45,960 nucleotides of DNA from Bacteroidales bacterium (GTDB taxonomy: Bacteria > Bacteroidota > Bacteroidia > Bacteroidales > P3). The position numbers were made by a program, and so were the translations under genes. Of this stretch, positions 39,975 to 45,960 are shown piece by piece. Below the pieces are notes generated by a model. That model made no database searches. It saw nothing but the letters and a program-made list of their open reading frames with translations, and had not been told where the DNA came from. Location of the stretch: positions 1 through 45,960 of the forward strand of contig JAEEHQ010000030.1 of the NCBI GenBank assembly GCA_016280915.1. The letters run 5' to 3'. Position 1 is the first letter of the stretch; every line of letters begins with the position of its first letter.

Positions 39975-42900
39975 CTATTTCTTCACCATCCGCAGGCGGC
40001 TCTCGCTCATGGGTGTTATAGTATATAATGTATAAATGCCCGCCGGAAGTACAGTTAAATCCAGCATCTTGCACGATTCCTTCTCCATCACACACCTACC
40101 CACCATGTCGTATACCGCCACACGTAGAACTTGGTCGCTCAGATACACCCATCCATTGGTGGGATTGGGATATACCCTAATACCTGCAGCATCCACACCA
40201 TCAATACCCTCCGTACTCTCAATAATGGTCAGCAGCAGGGTGACCGAGCTGTCACAGCCATCGATTGTGGTAAAGTATTGTGTGTAGCTGCCGCTGGCAG
40301 TATAGTACATATCATTCCATTGATAATAACCCAGCACCGTCGAATCCAGGATGGTATCAAAGGTGCTATGATTTATGGTGAGCATCAGATAGTTCACCGA
40401 GTCGCAACCGTTGGCCGTAGTGCCCACCACGCTGTCCATCGTGGTCTCCGCATAAACGCTTCCATTCCAGTCATAGCTGTCGCAAGCCGTTGCCACCAAG
40501 GTGTCGGCCTCGCTGTAATAAACTGTCAGGTGCAGCGTCTCCATCAATGGGCAACCGCTGGCGGCCGTCGTGGTGTCGCTCACCTCAATGGAGGAGGTGT
40601 AGCGGTTTCCGTGCCATTCATATTGGTCGCAGGCCTCAACCGAATAGTCGAACTGCTCAGCCGCCAACACCACATAGCGGTAGAGCGTCAGGGTGTCCCC
40701 CGTCGTGTCAAGGGCATAATAGGTGCCGGGCACTTGCGTGTCAACCGTATTGCCCATCAGCACAAAAGGAGCTCCCGCGCACACAGAGTCTTCCACCTGC
40801 CGATAGGGCCGTCCATACTTAGGCAGCTCCACATGGTCAATCCATGCGCAGTCGTCAAAGCGGTTCACGCTGTAGTCCTTGGCATAGGCGAATGTGAAGG
40901 TATGGATGCCGGCATTCACCGCGAAAACCGCATGGGTCCACGCCACCTGTCCCGAGGCAGTAATCAAGTCTTGGCCGTCGATGTAGAAATGGAACTTATC
41001 GTAATTGGCCTCCGACGAGACGCTATAGTCGAACCGGATGCTGTCGTCCACAGCGCATTCTCGGGTAATGCTTATCTGGGAGGTGTTGTTGTGCCCCAGC
41101 CCGTTATAGGACTTCAGGCAGTAGCTGCCTCGACTGGAACCCGCATTGACAATGGCCCACGGATAGGTGGAGCTGTTATTCCATCCTCCCACGTGAAACA
41201 CATTGCCCTCAAAAGTCTCTATCGTGCTGGCTCCCACCAACAGCATCAAAGAGTCGCCGTCGGGTTGCGCGGATGAGAGGATATGCAGATTCAAAGGCAG
41301 CATGATGCCCAAAGGCAGAAGGCTGTCTGTGGTGAGCGTATAATTGCGCAAGACATACCCTCCCACCGCGAGGGTGAAACTGCTGTCGAGAGCAGGGGTC
41401 AGCGTTGCCAACCAGTTGTCGGTATTGAAATCCAGCCAGCTTGTGTTCAACGTCGCGTGTCCATGATTCTCAACACGCACCTGCAGGTTGCAGCTCGCCC
41501 CAGGTCTGACCGTCTCCGGCGCATTGGGAAACGACACTTGCAACAGCGGCGCATACACCGTCATCGGGAACGGCATCTCCACCATATTGCTACAGCTGTC
41601 CCAACCCATTAAGGCCGAGAGGTTGAAGGAGGTAAGGTCCTCGAGGGTGGGGTCCACATCTACGACCAGCATACTGTCGACAGTCAGGCTGCCGTTGGCC
41701 GCAATCGAGTCAAACAACAACGTTTCGTACCTCAGCGTAGCCCCCAGAAGGTCGGTATTAAAATGCAGGTAGATGTTCGTGGCCGGCTGGTTGCCGAGAT
41801 TGGTGAGGGTCAAGGGCAGATAGTTGGTCTCTCCCGCCACCACGTGGTTGGCCGCAGGGGCCAACGTGGAGGTGATATAAGGGCCGTCGGGCGGCATTAC
41901 CATCAGCTGCCGGAAAGTGGTGCGGTGCTGTTGGGCCGATGCTGCCAGCTCGTAAGTACCTACCGGCAAAGTGCTGGGGAGTGTCAAGGTGACGGCACCC
42001 GTCCCATTTGTCATACCGCAAGCTATCAGGGCATGGGTCAGCGTGTCGGTAAGTGCCACATAAGCATAGGGGACCGCTTGCACCGATAGGGTGCCCTGCC
42101 CCTGCATGATGGAGGTGGGGAAAATCAGCGCAATGGTGTCGGCCTGGGTGAGATAAGGCATCACCGAGGGGTCTCCCATCAGGCTGTATATCTCCCAATA
42201 ATACAGTTTCCTACTGCTGGTGGAAGATTCCACGGCCATATTGCCCGCCATCATCAGCGACCCTTGCGACATCGCCCATTGGCTGAAGCTCTCGCCATGG
42301 GTGTGACAAACCTTGTCGTAAGCACCCAAGTTGGCAGCATTGTACGCCAACGACATGGTGGGCCCGATACTGCTGCTGTTGCGCAGTCCCACGGCCCAAT
42401 AAAAGTCCTCATACCAGTAGGTACTGTTGGTGCCGCCAATATAGCCCACGGCACCGCAATAGTTGTTCCTCCTCAGCAGAGCTTCGCCAAAACAGGTGTT
42501 CTCCTCAAACTTGTTGGTCAAACAGCAGTTGCCTATCATCAGGCCGAATTTCTGCGTGTTGCTCATGCTGCCTATCTGGTTCACCGTCAGCTGTGGCGTT
42601 CCCCAACTGGTAGCGCTCCCGTGAGCGGAGTAGTTGATGAGTCCGGCACCCATACTGTAGCAGCCACGCACCGTGGCAGAGTTGGAGCTGGCGCTGGAAC
42701 CCACATACAGGTGGGACACACTGGGCACGATGGAGGTATTGTTCTTGAAATAGAGGATGGTGTCCCAGCCATGGGCACCGTTGATGTAGTTGGTGATGGC
42801 ATAATCCATGGCAGGGTCGGCATGGGTGTAGCCATAGTCGCCTGCGCTGCCTCCATCCACTCCGGCCACCATCACAGCACGGTCCAGAAAAGTGGGGTCG

Positions 42901-43991
42901 GCAAAGGTATACTGCTCATACATCAGCGTCTTGTCCACCTGTGGGGTCAGCTGCGACACATCCTGTGCCGAGAAACGTCCCACATAACAGTCGGGAATGT
43001 TGTCGCCCGCCGTCCAGCTGACATAATAGAGGTCGGTGATATGGCTGGAGCTGGCAACTCCCGTGAAGGCGGGTATCTGTGCCACGTCGCCCACCAGCAG
43101 CAGATAGGTGGGGGCCGGCAGGGTGGCGGTGGCACCGTCATACTGTCCGTGCAGATAATTCTGTATCGAGGTGGTGGTCGACCCAACGGCACTCTCGTCG
43201 GTATAAACAATATTCGTAATAAAGCCCTTGCGCCGTTTCCATGCCACAAAGTCGTCCAGCTGCCCGCGGAAAGAGCTGTGGGCCACAATCAGATACCGCA
43301 CCGGAGCACTCGTGCTCACACTCTTGGCGTAGAGGCTATTGAGCGTCTTGGCACCAGTTTGGAACAGGGGCGAATGGTAACGCTTGTAGAGCTCCTGACT
43401 GCCATGCACATCCGCGTCATAAAGCACCGTAATCGTGGCCTGCCTGCACACTATCAGCTGGTGGGCAACAGGATTGTAGCGGATTGGCGAAATCTGCAAA
43501 CGTGCCAAATTGCGGTCGCGAGCAATGCCCACCCGCTCCACCTGTGCCAGCGGCATCTCGGTGAAGGCATCCAGCCGATAGGCCTTTTCATTCACCACCA
43601 AACGGGCCTGCGTGGTGTCCGACTTGCTGCGCGAAGACTGTAGGGGCGCTATGGGGGCCATGATGCCCAACGAAGCCAAATCAATGGTGTCATACTGTGC
43701 CTCGGCAACCAACACCTTGCAACCGCCATACAGCGGAGCCTCTATCAGCTGCGAGAAAGTAGGCAGGTTGGGGTCGCCCACCGCCTGCGAGCAGGTAAGA
43801 CCTTCCACCGAAAGGGCCGTGAAGGCACGCCCATCCATCACAATAGGTTGATAATGAACCTCTCCGCACTCAAACCGCACCTGAAGCCGTTCAAAACCAT
43901 CCTCCAACACGCTGCACGGCTGCTGCCCTTTACTCATCAGCGGCAACAGCATCGCCATCATGATTCCACAAAACAACAAACGTCTATGCAT
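39975..43991 (-). CDS. Gingipain-like C25 cysteine protease with T9SS sorting domain
   Basis: This ~1338-residue protein is a large secreted protease. The signal peptide starts at ATG 43991 (MHRRLLFCGIMMAMLLPLMS); an open frame back to 44081 is non-protein-like and overlaps the nadD end, so it is rejected. Residues ~240-650 form the C25 domain: 'VRYLIVAHSSF', 'TYLLLVGDVAQIPAF', the catalytic His 457 in 'LINYSAHGSATSWG', and the catalytic Cys 490 in 'IGNCCLTNKF'; the spacing of 33 residues equals that of gingipain RgpB (His211-Cys244). Several Ig-like domains follow, then a C-terminal T9SS type-A sorting domain: 'IRVYPNPTNGWVYL', 'VAVYDMVGRCV' and 'LPAGIYTLYTITP'. The substrate specificity is unknown. 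It is followed by the Cthe_2159 gene. Confidence 0.93.
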   Translation of the reverse strand: MHRRLLFCGIMMAMLLPLMSKGQQPCSVLEDGFERLQVRFECGEVHYQPIVMDGRAFTALSVEGLTCSQAVGDPNLPTFSQLIEAPLYGGCKVLVAEAQYDTIDLASLGIMAPIAPLQSSRSKSDTTQARLVVNEKAYRLDAFTEMPLAQVERVGIARDRNLARLQISPIRYNPVAHQLIVCRQATITVLYDADVHGSQELYKRYHSPLFQTGAKTLNSLYAKSVSTSAPVRYLIVAHSSFRGQLDDFVAWKRRKGFITNIVYTDESAVGSTTTSIQNYLHGQYDGATATLPAPTYLLLVGDVAQIPAFTGVASSSHITDLYYVSWTAGDNIPDCYVGRFSAQDVSQLTPQVDKTLMYEQYTFADPTFLDRAVMVAGVDGGSAGDYGYTHADPAMDYAITNYINGAHGWDTILYFKNNTSIVPSVSHLYVGSSASSNSATVRGCYSMGAGLINYSAHGSATSWGTPQLTVNQIGSMSNTQKFGLMIGNCCLTNKFEENTCFGEALLRRNNYCGAVGYIGGTNSTYWYEDFYWAVGLRNSSSIGPTMSLAYNAANLGAYDKVCHTHGESFSQWAMSQGSLMMAGNMAVESSTSSRKLYYWEIYSLMGDPSVMPYLTQADTIALIFPTSIMQGQGTLSVQAVPYAYVALTDTLTHALIACGMTNGTGAVTLTLPSTLPVGTYELAASAQQHRTTFRQLMVMPPDGPYITSTLAPAANHVVAGETNYLPLTLTNLGNQPATNIYLHFNTDLLGATLRYETLLFDSIAANGSLTVDSMLVVDVDPTLEDLTSFNLSALMGWDSCSNMVEMPFPMTVYAPLLQVSFPNAPETVRPGASCNLQVRVENHGHATLNTSWLDFNTDNWLATLTPALDSSFTLAVGGYVLRNYTLTTDSLLPLGIMLPLNLHILSSAQPDGDSLMLLVGASTIETFEGNVFHVGGWNNSSTYPWAIVNAGSSRGSYCLKSYNGLGHNNTSQISITRECAVDDSIRFDYSVSSEANYDKFHFYIDGQDLITASGQVAWTHAVFAVNAGIHTFTFAYAKDYSVNRFDDCAWIDHVELPKYGRPYRQVEDSVCAGAPFVLMGNTVDTQVPGTYYALDTTGDTLTLYRYVVLAAEQFDYSVEACDQYEWHGNRYTSSIEVSDTTTAASGCPLMETLHLTVYYSEADTLVATACDSYDWNGSVYAETTMDSVVGTTANGCDSVNYLMLTINHSTFDTILDSTVLGYYQWNDMYYTASGSYTQYFTTIDGCDSSVTLLLTIIESTEGIDGVDAAGIRVYPNPTNGWVYLSDQVLRVAVYDMVGRCVMEKESCKMLDLTVLPAGIYTLYTITPMSESRLRMVKK

Positions 43992-44087
43992 AGAAAAATG
44001 TATTATATCAAAATAGTAATTAAGAAATCCACCCCTACCTCGTCCACTCAACACACACAATGCCGAATGCACACCGCACACGCCCTC

Positions 44088-44666
44088 CTATTTCTCATAG
44101 AAGTGCATCTCGGTCAAATACTTATACACCGCCTCCGGCACCAAGTATCTCACATCCTTCCCATCACGTATCTGGGATCGGATATACGTAGAGGAGATGT
44201 CCATCATGGGCACCTGCACCATCGTCACATGCGGATGGTCGCTGTATTTGCATTTCTCCGAGCCGGGACGCGGATAGCAATAGATGTGGTAGTGCTCCAA
44301 GATATACTCCCAGTTGCGCCACCGCTCAAAGGTGGCCAGGTTGTCCGAACCCATAATCAGGCAGAACTCCTTGTCGCGGTACTGCTCGCCCAGATGTGCC
44401 AGCGTCAGCACCGTATAGCTGGGCTTGGGCAGGTGGAACTCGGCATCGCACGCCCGCAGCTGGTAGTCGTCGCTAATGGCGCGGCGCACCATCTCCAGCC
44501 GCTGGTAGTCGTCCAGCAACGTCTTGCGCTCTTTCAATGGATTATGGGGAGAAACGACAAACCACACCTCGTCGAGGTTGCTGTTTTGCAGCACCTCGTG
44601 CGCAATAATCAGGTGGCCCACATGGATAGGATTGAACGACCCGAAAAACAAGCCAATCTTGCGCAT
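44088..44666 (-). CDS. nadD: Nicotinate-nucleotide adenylyltransferase NadD
   Basis: This 192-residue enzyme makes nicotinic acid adenine dinucleotide from nicotinate mononucleotide and ATP in NAD synthesis. Marks are 'GLFFGSFNPIHVGHLIIAHE' with the (T/S)FNPxHxGH ATP-binding motif, 'VVSPHNPLKERK', 'KPSYTVLTLAHL', 'FCLIMGSDNLATFERW' and 'PMMDISSTYIRSQI' (the ISSTxIR motif). The length is normal. It sits 96 bp upstream of the gingipain-like gene and 59 bp after the secreted unknown, all on the minus strand. Confidence 0.96.
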   Translation of the reverse strand: MRKIGLFFGSFNPIHVGHLIIAHEVLQNSNLDEVWFVVSPHNPLKERKTLLDDYQRLEMVRRAISDDYQLRACDAEFHLPKPSYTVLTLAHLGEQYRDKEFCLIMGSDNLATFERWRNWEYILEHYHIYCYPRPGSEKCKYSDHPHVTMVQVPMMDISSTYIRSQIRDGKDVRYLVPEAVYKYLTEMHFYEK

Positions 44667-44725
44667 GCCAATACCCCTTTCTCCTTATTCCTACAGGACT
44701 TTCGCCCCCTCCTCGGAACTCAGGA

Positions 44726-45322
44726 TCAATAGTATTTATAACGGCTGATAACCTGTACGTGTCTCAGTCGGTTGCCCTTGAAGGTGTAGATCTCGCCTAC
44801 CTCGGCGGCACCGGCAATCACCTTCAGCACATTGATTTCAGAAGTGTAGGACTTGGGGTAGCTCTTGAAGATGACCTTGAAAACCTCTTCCTTGGTCATG
44901 CCCACCTTGATGCCGTTGTCAAGCACCACGGCGGTGTCGGTAATCTTGGCGGAGACCATCTCCAGGTTGTTGGTCCAGATACTGCGATACCAGTTGATAT
45001 TCGAACCGTCCAGCCGTTTGAGGGTGTTGACGGCCACGGTCATCGTGTCGTAGAAATTCTTGTAGCCGCTCTCGCGATACCAGAGGAGCTGGTTGTTGGT
45101 GATAAACTGCTCCACGGTGTTCCATTTACCGAAAGGATAGATGGGATAGTCGGCCAAAGAGAACACCGTCATCGTGTCGGCATACACTTTCACATCCTTC
45201 ACTTGGTATTCGGGACGGGCATAAGCAAGCATCCTCACGGCCTTAGCACGTGAGCTAACCTGCTGAGCGTTAACGGTGAATGCAGTAAAGAGCAATGCGG
45301 CTATCAATATATATTTCTTCAT
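44726..45322 (-). CDS. Secreted protein of unknown function
   Basis: This 198-residue protein has a signal peptide (MKKYILIAALLFTAFTVNA-Q). The mature part contains 'VKVYADTMTVFSLADYPIYP', 'EMVSAKITDTAVVLDNGIKV', 'GMTKEEVFKVIFKSYPKSYT' and 'AGAAEVGEIYTFKGNRLRHV'. 'GMTKEEVFKVI' resembles the start of SmpA/OmlA (BamE-like) units ('G.skeeV...lG.P'), but the similarity is short. I do not recognise a family. A TAnnTTTG promoter lies 24 bp upstream. It is probably exported to the periplasm or outer membrane. Confidence 0.8.
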   Translation of the reverse strand: MKKYILIAALLFTAFTVNAQQVSSRAKAVRMLAYARPEYQVKDVKVYADTMTVFSLADYPIYPFGKWNTVEQFITNNQLLWYRESGYKNFYDTMTVAVNTLKRLDGSNINWYRSIWTNNLEMVSAKITDTAVVLDNGIKVGMTKEEVFKVIFKSYPKSYTSEINVLKVIAGAAEVGEIYTFKGNRLRHVQVISRYKYY

Positions 45323-45345
45323 AATCTACAAAATATTTCAAATTG

Positions 45346-45353
45346 CAAAAATA
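45346..45353 (-). promoter_or_regulatory. -7 promoter box of the secreted-unknown gene
   Basis: The minus strand reads TATTTTTG, matching TAnnTTTG, 24 bases before the ATG at 45322. Confidence 0.65.
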
Positions 45354-45747
45354 CGCATTTTTTGAGACATAACGCAAAAAAATCATCTTTATTTTATCGC
45401 CCACCCACATTTCTCCCCTCCAAGTGCCTCCTGTTGACTTTCCCTGGAATTGGTCGACAGGGGTTAGATTACCTCCTCGTGCTTTTTCCCCAATGAGACC
45501 CGTGAGCGCTCCAGCGCAACTCGCGGGCCACGACGGTAGCATAGCGGGCGATTCCAGACCGATGGTTATGGGTGGCTCCACCTCTTTCTTGCCATCTTCT
45601 CGCAAACTGCTTGCTACCATCTCGCCATTTTGCCTATAGCCAAACAAGTTCTACGCAAGCATCCGCCAAGTACATGAAAGCCAGTTCCCGACTCCAACTA
45701 CAACCATCCCCTCAAGATGGCTCTTTTGTGGGGTCGTATTTAAACAT

Positions 45748-45780
45748 CGAAAAAAACGAAAAAAACGAAAAAAACGAAAA
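45748..45780. repeat. 9-bp tandem repeat CGAAAAAAA, ~3.7 copies
   Basis: Three full units of CGAAAAAAA (45748-45774) are followed by a partial CGAAAA. The A-runs recur about every 9 bp, slightly less than one helical turn, so weak intrinsic curvature is possible. Confidence 0.8.
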
Positions 45781-45822
45781 TGCAAGCTAAAGCTTGTTTT
45801 CACGTCACACAGAATTTACTTT

Positions 45823-45893
45823 AGGTGGGTTCTATAAATTGCTTTCAATCGATTTTGTTCTTATTTCGAGCAGATTTCCGTGCGGAAGGAGGG
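45823..45893. repeat. 71-bp dispersed repeat, copy 2 (inverted)
   Basis: This is the reverse complement of 14719-14789 with one mismatch. It starts AGGTGGGTTCTATA and ends GGAAGGAGGG. Outside these limits the two loci share nothing obvious, so the 71 bp seem to define the conserved core or one end of the element. Confidence 0.85.
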
Positions 45894-45960
45894 AGCAATG
45901 CGGTGCATTGTAACCGACTGACAATCGGAAAGATGCCGAAATAAGGGCAAAAGCGCTGAA

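Larger units (their letters stand above)
45354..45960. other. Intergenic region with repeats up to the window edge
   Basis: About 600 bases with no gene I can support; the minus-strand frame 45270-45647 overlaps the promoter and signal peptide of the preceding gene and looks spurious. Contents: a short tandem repeat (45748-45780), the hairpin CAAGCT-AA-AGCTTG followed by TTTT (45783-45800), and the second copy of the dispersed repeat. Confidence 0.55.

Noticed and set aside
40131..43643. Two long plus-strand frames (381 and 459 residues)
   Set aside because: Both lie within the gingipain-like gene and show no family features.
43992..44081. N-terminal extension of the gingipain-like protein
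   Set aside because: The extra 30 residues precede a clear signal peptide and do not look like export signal; ATG 43991 is the better start.
45270..45647. 125-residue minus-strand frame
   Set aside because: It overlaps the start and promoter of the secreted-unknown gene and has no recognisable domain.

Overview
This window comes from a member of the Bacteroidales (phylum Bacteroidota), not identifiable further from sequence alone. The signs are the Bacteroidota -7 promoter box TAnnTTTG before many genes, little Shine-Dalgarno signal, and genes of a type IX secretion system (T9SS): a PorX response regulator, a PorP/SprF-like outer-membrane protein next to a PD40/OmpA-like protein, and a gingipain-like C25 protease with a C-terminal T9SS sorting domain. 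DUF1573, Bacteroidota-type TonB and Cthe_2159-type proteins fit the same picture.

Layout. 1-3,000: 3' end of an AraC-type regulator, an unknown gene, a pair of identical palindromes, tRNA-Ser(UGA) with its terminator, and a secreted TonB-C-domain protein. 3,300-9,030: a UbiA prenyltransferase with a radical SAM enzyme, convergent to a copper-handling set (unknown membrane protein, CopZ-like chaperone, CopA-like ATPase without a normal nucleotide-binding domain), then a thioesterase. 9,300-14,800: an accessory island with a structured leader, an M.EcoRI-family adenine methyltransferase, a small acidic protein, a DUF262-HNH nuclease, a decayed DUF3987-type gene, AT-rich inverted repeats, an ADP-ribosylglycohydrolase and a dispersed repeat. 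14,900-23,600: tsaD, the PorP/OmpA-like pair, a FAH-family enzyme, an exonuclease, kdsA, a four-helix-bundle protein, a dihydroorotate dehydrogenase-like flavoprotein and a TPR membrane protein. 23,700-31,300: a minus-strand run of galM, YhcH, LRR, MarC and an M28 peptidase fused to a putative barrel, then a YqiA-like esterase, a GreA/B-like protein, a PLP aminotransferase and DUF1573. 31,400-37,000: mfd, a small secreted basic protein and porX. 37,300-45,960: initiator tRNA, a small ORF, two large secreted proteins (Cthe_2159 domain and gingipain-like), nadD, a secreted unknown and a second copy of the dispersed repeat in inverted orientation.

How it fits together. PorX, the PorP/OmpA-like pair and the sorted protease point to a working T9SS whose other genes lie elsewhere. 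The most accessory-looking part is 9.3-12.4 kb, where a methyltransferase and a DUF262-HNH nuclease follow one another behind interlocking inverted repeats; by domain content this is a candidate modification/restriction-type defence cassette with unusual control. Housekeeping genes (tsaD, kdsA, mfd, nadD, tRNAs) flank these regions. All assignments are by reading motifs; no database search was run.
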